Origin: CAZUZD01 sp964624465
GTDB taxonomy: Bacteria > Planctomycetota > Planctomycetia > Isosphaerales > Isosphaeraceae
DNA length: 24,138 bases
Direction: 5' to 3'
Assembly: GCA_964624465.1 (NCBI GenBank)
Contig: CAZUZD010000060.1
Coordinates: 1 to 24,138, forward strand
The notes under the pieces were generated by a model. The model was not told where the DNA came from. It did not search any database and saw nothing but the letters and a program-made list of their open reading frames with translations. Within the stretch, counting starts at the first letter, position 1. Each line of letters begins with the position of its first letter. The translations under genes and the position numbers were made by a program. Below are positions 14,753-22,916 of this stretch, piece after piece.

Positions 14753-15940
14753 TCAGGCCGTGGCGGGGACGGACCAGCAGTGGCGGCGGAACCAGGCGGC
14801 GGAGACGGCCCGCTGCTTGAGGAACGCGCCGCGATCCCAGCCGAAGCGGCTCTCCAGGCGGGGCCGGTCCTCGAGCACCGAGCCGACCACCGCGGCGCGA
14901 TGGGCGAGCACCTCGCCGACGTGGCGGGCGACCTCGTCGGGATCGTCGGGGGGCAGAAAGCGGGCGCCGGCGCAGTCCTCGAACAGGCTGCGAGTCTCGG
15001 CCTGCTCGGAGAGGAACACGGGCGTGCCGCAGGCCAGGGCCTCCAGGATCGGCACGCCGAAGGCCTCGAAGTCCGACAGGAGCATCAGCCCCGCGCTGCC
15101 GGCGTAGGCGGCGAGCAGATCGGCCTCGCTCACGTAGCCCCGCAGCTCGACCACCGGCCGCAGCGCGGCGGGAATCTGCTCCAGGGCCGAGTCGCTGCGG
15201 TTGCCGATGACGACGAGCTTCACGTCGGGCCGGATGCGGACCAGGCGTTCGAGCACGGCCAGCACCCGGTCGAACCGCTTGCGGGGCTCGGCCAGGTCGC
15301 CCACGAACAGGAGCTGTTCGGGGCGGTCACGGCGCCCCGGCTTGAAGCGGCGGAAGTCGCAACCGAGCGGCACGAAGGAACAGTGGCTGCGGTCGGGCAC
15401 CCGGCGCTGGAGCTGGTCGCGCTCGTGGGGCGAGTCGCAGCAGACCACATCGGCCCGCTCGAGCATCGCCTGGTGCACGGCCTCCAGGTGCTCGGCCTGC
15501 GCGGGGCCCATCGGCACGGTCCAGGTGGGCTGGTCGTGCGGGGTGTAGACCAGGGTCACGCGGTCGTCGATGGCGTCGAGCACCGTGCGGTTGGTGGCCG
15601 CGTTGGCGAAGCAGACCGTCTCGATCACGTCCCAGCCGCCGCCGGCGATCAGGTCGCCCAGGTCGGCGTTGTCGTGGTCGAGGGCCAGCTTGTGGGTCTG
15701 GCCCCGCCCCAGGTGGACGGGCAGGCCGCGATCGCGGGCGAAGTCAAGCACGAGGTCGCGGTTGCGGGGCTTGAGGTCGTCGATGGCGAACTCGAAGTCG
15801 ACGCGATCGGCCAGCTCGTCGACGAACGCGAACACCGCGCGGCCGATGCCCGAGTACATCTGGTTCGACGACGACAGCACGACCAGCGTGCGCATCCGGG
15901 GCGCTCCGCTGGGCCGGTTCGATTGGGGCACGCCAGTCAT
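14753..15940 (-). CDS. Glycosyltransferase family 4-type protein (third GT of the string)
   Basis: A 395-residue predicted cytosolic GT-B glycosyltransferase transferring a sugar from a nucleotide-sugar donor. The first strand MRTLVVLSSSNQMYSGIGRAV opens the N-terminal Rossmann domain. The C-terminal donor domain carries LLFVGDLAEPRKRFDRVL, VIGNRSD, LRGYVSEADLLAAYAGS and the paired glutamates E292 and E300 in DFEAFGVPILEAL, then ACGTPVFLS. The start is ambiguous: ATG 15940 has GGAG 11 bases upstream, while ATG 15895 (15 residues shorter) has GGAG eight bases upstream and begins right at the first strand. It is the last gene of the minus-strand string and nearly abuts the convergent SGNH gene. 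The donor and acceptor are unknown. Confidence 0.88.
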   Translation of the reverse strand: MTGVPQSNRPSGAPRMRTLVVLSSSNQMYSGIGRAVFAFVDELADRVDFEFAIDDLKPRNRDLVLDFARDRGLPVHLGRGQTHKLALDHDNADLGDLIAGGGWDVIETVCFANAATNRTVLDAIDDRVTLVYTPHDQPTWTVPMGPAQAEHLEAVHQAMLERADVVCCDSPHERDQLQRRVPDRSHCSFVPLGCDFRRFKPGRRDRPEQLLFVGDLAEPRKRFDRVLAVLERLVRIRPDVKLVVIGNRSDSALEQIPAALRPVVELRGYVSEADLLAAYAGSAGLMLLSDFEAFGVPILEALACGTPVFLSEQAETRSLFEDCAGARFLPPDDPDEVARHVGEVLAHRAAVVGSVLEDRPRLESRFGWDRGAFLKQRAVSAAWFRRHCWSVPATA

Positions 15941-15998
15941 CGGTCGGCACGCTCCGCGAGGCGTTCGAGGGATAGAGATCGATCCGCGACCTGTCGCG

Positions 15999-16424
15999 TC
16001 AGCACGCCTCGGCCTTGGGGGCCTGTGCGGCGGGGAAGGGCACCGAGACGCGGCCGGCGGCGGGATTTCCCGGGGTGCCGGCGCGCTGGGCTTCGAGCTG
16101 TGCGGTGAGCGACTCGACCCGGTCCTCGAGCGCGGCGATCCGTCGGGTCATCGCGACGTAGTCCCAGCCGAAGCTCAGGGCGGCCTGCGACTGCTCGGCC
16201 AGGTCGCGGTGGCTGCGCTGGAGGCGGTCGACGTCACCGCGGAGGCCGGCGGCCGAGCGATCGGCGGTGTCGAGCCGCTCCTCGTGCGACTGGAGGATGG
16301 CGACGAGCCGCTGGAAGAAGGGGCGTTGCACCCGTCGCAGGACGCGCCGGAACGGCACGATCAGCCCCCGGGGGCCCAGGGGCTTGTCGCAGCCGGCGTC
16401 GTAGAAGGCGAGATCCTGGGACAT
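15999..16424 (-). CDS. Small coiled-coil protein within the glycosyltransferase string
   Basis: A 141-residue protein I do not recognise. Residues 1-35 (MSQDLAFYDAG, then PLGPRGLIVPFRR and RVQRPFFQRL) are basic and partly amphipathic, without a signal peptide. Residues about 35-110 are a heptad-rich, charged helical region (HEERLDTADR, RGDVDRLQRS, RRIAALEDRVESLTAQLEAQ) predicted to be a coiled coil. The tail is Pro/Ala-rich. The ATG at 16424 has GGGGAG ten bases upstream; the open frame continues 61 codons upstream into low-complexity sequence that overlaps the intergenic gap. It sits 70 bases after one glycosyltransferase gene and 58 bases before the next on the same strand. Similar basic/coiled-coil segments occur at the N terminus of some surface-glycan methyltransferases and chain-length proteins, so a scaffold role is possible, but this is inference. 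Confidence 0.7.
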   Translation of the reverse strand: MSQDLAFYDAGCDKPLGPRGLIVPFRRVLRRVQRPFFQRLVAILQSHEERLDTADRSAAGLRGDVDRLQRSHRDLAEQSQAALSFGWDYVAMTRRIAALEDRVESLTAQLEAQRAGTPGNPAAGRVSVPFPAAQAPKAEAC

Positions 16425-16494
16425 CGGTCGAGCGCTCCCCTTCCGGGCGATTCGTGGACAGGTTCGGCGAACGGGACTCCGCAGGCACCTGGCC

Positions 16495-17802
16495 TCAGGC
16501 GCTGGCGCGGAGCGACTCCTGGACCAGCACCTTGGCCAGGCGCTCGGCCAGCAGCGCCAGGCGGTAGGCGTCGTCGGGCGTGCCGCGCGACGGCCGGCGA
16601 TCGGCAACGGCGGCGGCCAGGGCCTGCTCGATGCGGGGGGCCAGCACGTCGAGGTGGAACTCGCGGCCCACCACGGCGGCCAGCCGGGCGCCCAGCGGCT
16701 CGAGGTCGATCCGGCCGTCCTGGACGGCGGCGAAGGCGTCGGCGAACCCCTCGACCGAGCGAGGGGCCTTGATCAGGTGCACGCCGTGCATGAACCACTC
16801 GGCGATGCCGCAGGTGCTGCTGATCACCGGCACGCAGCCGGCGGCCGCCGCCTCGAGCGCCGCGAACCCGAACGGCTCGCGGGTGCGGGTCGGGAACGCG
16901 AACAGGTCGTACCCGCTGTAGAGCGCCCGCAGCTCGGCCTGGCTCCGCGACCCGCACAACCGCACGCGGTCGGTCAGGCCCAGGGCCTGGATCCGCTCGG
17001 CGAACCAGGGGTCGACGACGTTGCCGTAGATGTCGACGGCGAAGTCGCCCCGGCCCCGGGCGTCCAGGAGCGCGGCGGCCTCGATGAGCAGGTCGACGCC
17101 CTTCTCGATGCGGCGGTCGATCAGCCCGGCGGCGGTGGCGATGCGGAGCGTGCCGCCCTCACGGTACGGGCGTGAGCGGGGCAGCGGAGACCCCTCGACC
17201 CAGTTCGGCAGCACCTCGACGTTCGCGCCCAGCGGCACGCCGGCGCGCTCGATCTCGTCGACGACCTGCTGGCTGCACGCCAGGTACCGGCCGCCGGCCA
17301 GGTGCCGCTCGAACTCGCGGGCGAACCCGGGCACGAGCCGGCCGGCCGACTCGCAGAGCAGGCGAGGGACGTCGTCCATCAGGTGCCAGAGCCAGGGCAC
17401 GCCCAGATACTCCAGCGTCGCCATCAGCCCCAGGCCGCCGACGCCCGAGAGCATCCACGGGTACGCCACGTCGGGCTGGAACTCGCGGATCTCGGTCAGG
17501 AGCGTGTGGACATTCGCGGCGTTGATCCGGTGCGACTCGGACTGCATCAGGTGCGCGGTGACCGGATGGCTCTTCTGGAACAGGTAGTCGCTCCAGATCT
17601 CCGTCAGCCGCAGGCCGCGATGCACGCCGGGCTCGGGCGGGACCGGCCGGCGCGGGGCCGTGGTCAGCACCCGCACGGTGTGGCCGAGCCGCTTGAGGGC
17701 CTCGACGGCCTGGCGGCAGCCGAGCTCGTAGCCGCCCATGACGTCGGGCGGGTACAGGTTGCTCAGGACCAGGATCTTCATCGGCGTGGGCTGGGCGTTC
17801 AT
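16495..17802 (-). CDS. Glycosyltransferase family 4-type protein (second GT of the string)
   Basis: A 435-residue predicted GT-B retaining glycosyltransferase. The acceptor domain begins MKILVLSNLYPPDVMGGYELG, the usual Gly-rich loop of family 4. The donor domain has the IEKGVDLLIEAAALL helix, the DIYGN strand, RVRLCGSRSQAELRALYSGYDLF and the glutamate pair E309 and E317 in EPFGFAALEAAAAGCVPVI. A C-terminal helical extension follows. The ATG at 17802 begins one base after the stop of the preceding glycosyltransferase gene, indicating translational coupling; GGGAGG lies 12 bases upstream inside that gene. An ATG at 17781 would remove seven residues but has no ribosome site. The sugar and acceptor are not predictable. 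Confidence 0.92.
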   Translation of the reverse strand: MNAQPTPMKILVLSNLYPPDVMGGYELGCRQAVEALKRLGHTVRVLTTAPRRPVPPEPGVHRGLRLTEIWSDYLFQKSHPVTAHLMQSESHRINAANVHTLLTEIREFQPDVAYPWMLSGVGGLGLMATLEYLGVPWLWHLMDDVPRLLCESAGRLVPGFAREFERHLAGGRYLACSQQVVDEIERAGVPLGANVEVLPNWVEGSPLPRSRPYREGGTLRIATAAGLIDRRIEKGVDLLIEAAALLDARGRGDFAVDIYGNVVDPWFAERIQALGLTDRVRLCGSRSQAELRALYSGYDLFAFPTRTREPFGFAALEAAAAGCVPVISSTCGIAEWFMHGVHLIKAPRSVEGFADAFAAVQDGRIDLEPLGARLAAVVGREFHLDVLAPRIEQALAAAVADRRPSRGTPDDAYRLALLAERLAKVLVQESLRASA

Positions 17803-17803
17803 G

Positions 17804-18922
17804 TCAGGCCGCCGCCTCCCGGAGTCCGCCGAGCAGGCGGTCGTAGACCTGGGCGAGCCGGCCGCCGGCGACCTTCAGGTCGTACTCGGCCAGCGTGACG
17901 GCGCGGGCCTCGCGGCCCATCGACTCGACGAGCCCGGGGTCGCCGGCCAGTTGCCGGATCTGGTCGGTGAGCTGCGCGGGGGTGTCGAAGACGAACCCGG
18001 TCGAGCCCTCGCGGATGAACTCGGGCATGGCGCCGACCCGCGAGGCGATCGCCGGCGTGCCGCACGCCATCGCCTCCAGGAGCGTGAAGCCCATGAGCTC
18101 GGGGGCGCGGTGCACGTTGCCGTCGCAGTCGCGGTAGACCGACGGCAGGACCACGGCCCAGGCCCTGGCGTAGAGGTCCAGGAGCTGGGCGTCGTCGGCA
18201 TCGGTGACGAAGGTGACCTGCTTGCCCCGGGCGAGGCCCTGGAGCCGCTCGAAGTAGGGCTGGTGATACGGCCGGCCGCAGACGGTCAGGGGCAGGTCGG
18301 GCGGCATGGCCTCGATCAGGAGGTCGATCCCCTTGTGAGGCAGAAGCCGGCCGACGAAGCCGATGCGGTCGCGGGGCGGGCGGCACCCCTCGGCCGGCGG
18401 ATGGAACCGCTCGGCGTCGACGCCACCCTTGATGATGGTGATGGGGCTGGACGTGCGGCCGTACTGTGAGGCGCCGAAGTCGCTGTAGGCGACGATCTGG
18501 TCGGCCAGCGCCAGGGCGTCGACCTCGGTGCCCAGCGAGCTGGTGAAGCCGCCGTGGTCGGTGACGCAGACCGGCTTGTGCTGGAGCTTGGCCACGAGCA
18601 GGCCCATCTCGCTGCAGCGGGTGTACGCCTGGTGGATGTGCACCAGGTCGGCGTCGGCGACGGCCTGCGGCAGCTCCCAGGAGACGACGTCGAGCGGGTT
18701 GCCGCCCGTGCTGGCGGCCGTGAGCACCCGGAGCGTGACCCCGGGGGCCAGCGGCAGGAGCCGGGGGGCGGCGCCGAAGGAGATGAGGGTGACCTGGTAG
18801 GCCCCGCGGGTCGCCGCCACCACGCCGCGCGCCAGGTTCAGCGGGTACCGCTCGCCGCCGCCCAGGTACGAGCGTTCGTCGAAGTACAGCGGCGTCAGGT
18901 AGGCGATCTGGCGCGTGGCCAT
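17804..18922 (-). CDS. Glycosyltransferase family 4-type protein (first GT of the string)
   Basis: A 372-residue predicted GT-B glycosyltransferase. The N-terminal domain shows IAYLTPLYFDERSYLGGGERYPLNLARG, the HIHQAY segment and VTDHGG. The donor domain has RIGFVGRLLPHKGIDLLIEAM, TVCGRPYH, and the glutamate pair E275 and E283 in PELMGFTLLEAMACGTPAI, followed by GSTGFVFD. The ATG at 18922 has GAAGGA eight bases upstream. It is the first gene of the string and is followed without real spacing by the second glycosyltransferase. With its partners it probably builds a surface polysaccharide or glycoconjugate on the cytosolic side of the membrane; no flippase, polymerase or sugar-nucleotide synthesis gene is in the window. 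Confidence 0.92.
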   Translation of the reverse strand: MATRQIAYLTPLYFDERSYLGGGERYPLNLARGVVAATRGAYQVTLISFGAAPRLLPLAPGVTLRVLTAASTGGNPLDVVSWELPQAVADADLVHIHQAYTRCSEMGLLVAKLQHKPVCVTDHGGFTSSLGTEVDALALADQIVAYSDFGASQYGRTSSPITIIKGGVDAERFHPPAEGCRPPRDRIGFVGRLLPHKGIDLLIEAMPPDLPLTVCGRPYHQPYFERLQGLARGKQVTFVTDADDAQLLDLYARAWAVVLPSVYRDCDGNVHRAPELMGFTLLEAMACGTPAIASRVGAMPEFIREGSTGFVFDTPAQLTDQIRQLAGDPGLVESMGREARAVTLAEYDLKVAGGRLAQVYDRLLGGLREAAA

Positions 18923-19020
18923 GGGCGAGGTCCTTCTCGTCCGGTGCGCGTCGGGACCGCCGCCGCTGGCGACGGCATGCCCCGGCGATTGCCCGGGACC
19001 CTGGGTCCGCGAAGGGCCCT

Positions 19021-19049
19021 GAGGTATCAGCTTCGGTCCGTCCGGTCAA
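19021..19049 (-). promoter_or_regulatory. Possible promoter of the glycosyltransferase string
   Basis: Minus-strand TTGACC (19044-19049, 5/6 to the -35 consensus) lies 17 bases before TACCTC (19021-19026), which is a poor -10; GATACC two bases nearer is a slightly better alternative. The position, about 100 bases before the ATG at 18922, is suitable. Confidence 0.35.
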
Positions 19050-19255
19050 CGCGGGTCGGGCGCGGGAGCCCCAGAAACCCTCGCCCGGAATCCACGCCGG
19101 CGCCGATGCTTAGGACGCGTCGACAGCCTTCGGATCGGAGCCAACTTTGTGGGTCTGGCCCCCTGCTCGACCGCCGCGCCGCGTGAACCGCCGTCCACGA
19201 GGGGCCGGGACCACCCGCGCGGACGACGCCCTCGCGTCCGCCCGGCGGTTGCGGC

Positions 19256-19261
19256 TAGAAT
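19256..19261 (+). promoter_or_regulatory. Possible -10 element for the cytochrome/DUF1549/DUF1553 gene
   Basis: TAGAAT matches 5/6 of the -10 consensus in very GC-rich surroundings, about 135 bases before the ATG at 19397. No good -35 is visible at the usual distance, so confidence is limited. Confidence 0.4.
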
Positions 19262-19396
19262 GGGGTTCCGAACGCCGCCCACCCGCCCGCCCCGCCTGGC
19301 CCCACCCGGGCCGTCGTGCTGCTTCATTCCCGGATCGCCCCGAGGCGCTCGAGACCGGAACCCCGACCGGCCGAGCCCGTGCCGCCGGAGCCTGCC

Positions 19397-22300
19397 ATGA
19401 CGCCCCCCTTGCCGTCGCGTACCCGATTCCACGGCGGTCGCGCCCTGGTCCTGACCCTGCTGCTGCTCGGACCGGGGCTTGCCCCCGTCCTGGCGGCGGG
19501 CGAGGTGCCGGCACAACCCGACTTCAACCGCGACGTCCGGCCGATCCTGGCGCGGCACTGCCTGTCCTGCCACGGTCAGGACGAGGGGCACCGCAAGGCC
19601 GAGCTGCGGCTCGACCGCCGCGAGGACGCCGTCGCCGAGCGGGCCGACGGCACCCGCCCGATCGCCCCCGGCGACCCCGACGGCAGCGAGATCCTGTTCC
19701 GGATCAGCGAGGATGATCCGAACGTCCACATGCCGCCGCCCAGCACCGGCGACCGCATGACCGACGACGAGGTGACCGTCCTGAAGCGCTGGGTCGAGCA
19801 GGGCGCCGAGTACGCCCCGCACTGGGCGTTCGCCAGGCCCGTCGACCGGCCGCTGCCGACCGTGGCCGATCCGACCAGGGCCCGGGGCGGGATCGACCGG
19901 TTCCTGCAGCATCGGCTCGACGCCGAGGGCCTCCGGCCGTCCCCCGAGGCCGACCGCTCGACCCTGCTGCGGCGCCTGAGCCTGGACCTCCGCGGCCTGC
20001 CGCCGACCCCGGTCGAGATCGCCGCCTTCGCCGGCGATCCGGCCCCCGACGCCTACGAGCGCGCCGTCGACCGGCTGCTGGCCGACCCCGGCCTGGGAGA
20101 AAAGTGGGCCCGGATGTGGCTCGACCTGGCCCGCTACGCGGACTCGGCCGGGTTCGGATCCGACCCCCTGCGCCCGAACATGTGGCGGTACCGCGACTGG
20201 GTCATCGATGCCTTCAACCGCAACCTGCCCTACGACCGGTTCCTGACCGAGCAGCTCGCCGGCGACCTGCTGCCCGAGCCGACCCTGGAGCAGCGGGTGG
20301 CCACGGCGTTCCATCGCAACACGATGACGAACACCGAGGGCGGCACCGACGACGAGGAGTTCCGGATCGCCGCGATCAAGGACCGCGTCGACACCACCGG
20401 CCAGGTCGTCATGGGCCTCACCTTCGGCTGCGCCAAGTGCCACACGCACAAGTATGACCCGATCACGCACGAGGAGTATTACCGGCTCTTCGCCGTGTTC
20501 AACCAGACCGCCGACTTCGACCAGCCCGACGAGCGCCCCACGCTCGCGGCCCCCTCGGCCAACCAGATCGAGGCCAACCGGCAGATCGACGCGGCCGTCG
20601 CCGTCCGGAAGGCGAAGCTGGACGCCAGCACGCCCGAGCTGGAGGCGGCCCAGGCGGCCTGGGAGCGGTCGATCGTGATGCCACCCACCTGGCGACCGCT
20701 CGCCATCCGCGCGGTGAAGACCGAGTCGGGCGCGGCCGTGACGGTGGCCGACGACGGCCTCCTGACCGCCACGGGCGATCGCCCGGCGCAGGAGTCGTAC
20801 ACGATCGAGGCGACGGTCGACCCGCGCCAGTTGCGGGCGATCCGGCTGGAGACGCTCCCCGACGCCACGCTGCCGAAGGGTGGGGCCGGGCGGGCCGACG
20901 ACGGCAACTTCGTGCTCTCGCGGGTCGCCGCCGAGCTGGCGCCTGGCACGACCGACGGGCCCACGGCGCCGGTCGGTCGCTTCGTGCGGGTCGAGCTGCC
21001 GGGCGCCGGCAAGATGCTTTCGCTGGCCGAGGTGCAGGTCTTCGGACCCGAGGGCCAGGCGATCGTCGGCGGCGTCGCCAAGCAGTCGAGCACCGACTAC
21101 GGTGGCGACGCCGCGCGGGCCCGCGACGGTCAGACCGACGGCCACTACGAGCAGGCGAAGTCGACGACCCACACGCGCACCGAGGCCAACCCCTGGTGGG
21201 AGCTGGAGCTGCCGGCCGCGCAGGCGATCGCCCGGGTGGTCGTCTGGAACCGCACCGACAACGGCACCGGCGCCCGCCTGGCCGGCGCCCGGGTGCTGGT
21301 GCTGGATGCCGACCACCAGCCGCTCTGGTCGCAGGACGTCGCCGCGGCACCGGCGCCGAGCGTCGAGCTGACCGCGACCAACCGCCGCACCCTTCCGATC
21401 GTCGTCGCCTGGGCCGACCATGAGCAGCCCGGCTTCGCCGTCGCGAACACGATCCAGGGCGTCGACCCGAAGAAAGGCTGGGCGGTCGGGCCGCAGATCG
21501 ACCGGCCGCACACGGCCGTGTTCGGCCTGGGTGCAGTCCCCGACCTGGGGGACGCCGCCACGCTCGCCATCCGGCTGGAGCACCGGTACAAGGACCCCGG
21601 CTTCGTGCTCGGCCGGTTCCGGCTGGCGACCAGCGGCGACGCCTCGGCCGTCGAGCGCTCGCGGGTGCCGGCCGGCATCCTTGCCATCATCGACACCCCA
21701 CCCGGGGCCCGCACCGACGCCCAGCGGCAGGCGCTGGCCGCGCACTACCGCTCGATCGCCCCGGAGCTGAAGCCGGTGCGCGACGAGATCGCCCGGCTGG
21801 AGGCCTCGCGCCCGAAGCCGCCGATGCTGCCGGTGATGGCCGAGCTGCCCACCGACAAGCGACGGCCGAACCGAATCCTGAACAAGGGGAACTTCCTCGA
21901 TCCCGGCAAGCCGGTCGAGCCCGGCGTGCTCGCCGCCTTCCACCCGCTGGCGGGCGACGCCCCGGCCAACCGCCTCGGCCTGGCGCAGTGGCTGGTCGAC
22001 CGCGACAACCCGCTCACGGCCAGGGTGGCGGTCAACCGGGTCTGGGCCCAGCTCTTCGGCACCGGCCTGGTCGAGTCGGAGGAGGATTTCGGCACCCAGG
22101 GCGAGCTGCCCAGCCACCCCGAACTGCTCGACTGGCTCGCGCTCCGGTTCCAGGAGTCGGGCTGGGACACGAAGGCGTTGCTGCGGCAGATCGTGACCTC
22201 GGCCGCGTATCGGCAGTCGTCGCGGGTCGAGCCGGACCTGCTCGCGAAGGACCCGAAGAACCGGCTGCTGGCCAGGGCCCCCCGCGGGCGGCTGGATGCC

Positions 22301-22909
22301 GAGACGATCCGCGACCAGGCCCTGGCGCTGAGCGGCCTGCTGAGCCAGCGGCTCGGCGGCCCCTCGGTCTTCCCGGCGCAGCCGGACGGGCTCTGGCAGG
22401 CGGCGTTCAACGGCGAGCGGACGTGGTCGACGAGCCCCGGCACCGACCGCCACCGCCGCGGCCTCTACACCTTCTGGCGCCGCACGGTCCCGTACCCGTC
22501 GATGGCCGCCTTCGACGCCCCCAGCCGCGAACTCTGCACGCCGCGGCGGATCCGCTCGAACACGCCGTTGCAGGCGTTCGTGGTGCTGAACGACCCGGTC
22601 TACGTCGAGGCCGCCCAGGCGCTCGGGCGTCGGATCGTCCGCGAGGGCGGCGCGACGGTGTCCGACCGCGTGCGGTTTGGCCTCACGCTGAGCCTGGGCC
22701 GGCCGGCGACGGCCGAGCAGGTGGCGGTGCTGGTGGACCTGTTCGAGGCCGAGCGGTCGCGGTACGCGTCCGATCCCGAGGCCGCCCGGGCGCTGGCGAC
22801 CGAGCCGATCGGCCCGCTGCCGCCGGGCGCCGACCCCGCCGAGATGGCCGCCTGGACGGCCGTCGCCAACGTGCTCCTGAACCTCGACGGCGTGCTGACG
22901 AAGGGGTGA
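19397..22909 (+). CDS. Planctomycete secreted cytochrome-domain DUF1549/DUF1553 protein
   Basis: A 1170-residue exported protein of a large planctomycete-specific class. Residues 1-34 are a signal peptide. A planctomycete cytochrome-type domain (about 38-145) carries C55-L-S-C58-H59 and the NVHMPPP segment with a likely Met ligand. DUF1549 follows (about 165-370), including a second heme-type motif C345-A-K-C348-H349 in GCAKCHTHKYDPI. Residues about 520-690 resemble a discoidin-like carbohydrate-binding fold (FVRVELPG, LSLAEVQVFG, NPWWELEL, ARVVVWNRTD). DUF1553 covers about 855-1135 (NRLGLAQWLVDRDNPLTARV, NRVWAQLFGTGLV). The ATG at 19397 has GGAG six bases upstream and places the signal peptide correctly; an upstream in-frame start would add 27 Pro/Arg-rich residues. 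The DUF1501 gene begins seven bases after its stop. The class is associated with polysaccharide use, but its reaction is not established. Confidence 0.93.
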   Translation: MTPPLPSRTRFHGGRALVLTLLLLGPGLAPVLAAGEVPAQPDFNRDVRPILARHCLSCHGQDEGHRKAELRLDRREDAVAERADGTRPIAPGDPDGSEILFRISEDDPNVHMPPPSTGDRMTDDEVTVLKRWVEQGAEYAPHWAFARPVDRPLPTVADPTRARGGIDRFLQHRLDAEGLRPSPEADRSTLLRRLSLDLRGLPPTPVEIAAFAGDPAPDAYERAVDRLLADPGLGEKWARMWLDLARYADSAGFGSDPLRPNMWRYRDWVIDAFNRNLPYDRFLTEQLAGDLLPEPTLEQRVATAFHRNTMTNTEGGTDDEEFRIAAIKDRVDTTGQVVMGLTFGCAKCHTHKYDPITHEEYYRLFAVFNQTADFDQPDERPTLAAPSANQIEANRQIDAAVAVRKAKLDASTPELEAAQAAWERSIVMPPTWRPLAIRAVKTESGAAVTVADDGLLTATGDRPAQESYTIEATVDPRQLRAIRLETLPDATLPKGGAGRADDGNFVLSRVAAELAPGTTDGPTAPVGRFVRVELPGAGKMLSLAEVQVFGPEGQAIVGGVAKQSSTDYGGDAARARDGQTDGHYEQAKSTTHTRTEANPWWELELPAAQAIARVVVWNRTDNGTGARLAGARVLVLDADHQPLWSQDVAAAPAPSVELTATNRRTLPIVVAWADHEQPGFAVANTIQGVDPKKGWAVGPQIDRPHTAVFGLGAVPDLGDAATLAIRLEHRYKDPGFVLGRFRLATSGDASAVERSRVPAGILAIIDTPPGARTDAQRQALAAHYRSIAPELKPVRDEIARLEASRPKPPMLPVMAELPTDKRRPNRILNKGNFLDPGKPVEPGVLAAFHPLAGDAPANRLGLAQWLVDRDNPLTARVAVNRVWAQLFGTGLVESEEDFGTQGELPSHPELLDWLALRFQESGWDTKALLRQIVTSAAYRQSSRVEPDLLAKDPKNRLLARAPRGRLDAETIRDQALALSGLLSQRLGGPSVFPAQPDGLWQAAFNGERTWSTSPGTDRHRRGLYTFWRRTVPYPSMAAFDAPSRELCTPRRIRSNTPLQAFVVLNDPVYVEAAQALGRRIVREGGATVSDRVRFGLTLSLGRPATAEQVAVLVDLFEAERSRYASDPEAARALATEPIGPLPPGADPAEMAAWTAVANVLLNLDGVLTKG

Positions 22910-22916
22910 GACGGCC

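Larger units (their letters stand above)
18923..19396. other. Divergent intergenic region between the glycosyltransferase string and the cytochrome/DUF1549/DUF1553 gene
   Basis: About 474 bases with no supportable gene. It holds candidate promoter elements for both directions (19021-19049 minus, 19256-19261 plus). The open frames crossing it are Arg/Pro-rich and lack domains. I see no RNA gene, repeat or operator. Confidence 0.6.

Noticed and set aside
14780..16108. Plus-strand open frame of 442 codons
   Set aside because: Antisense to the third glycosyltransferase gene, whose GT4 motifs are clear. The plus-strand product is His/Gln/Val/Gly-rich with no recognisable feature.
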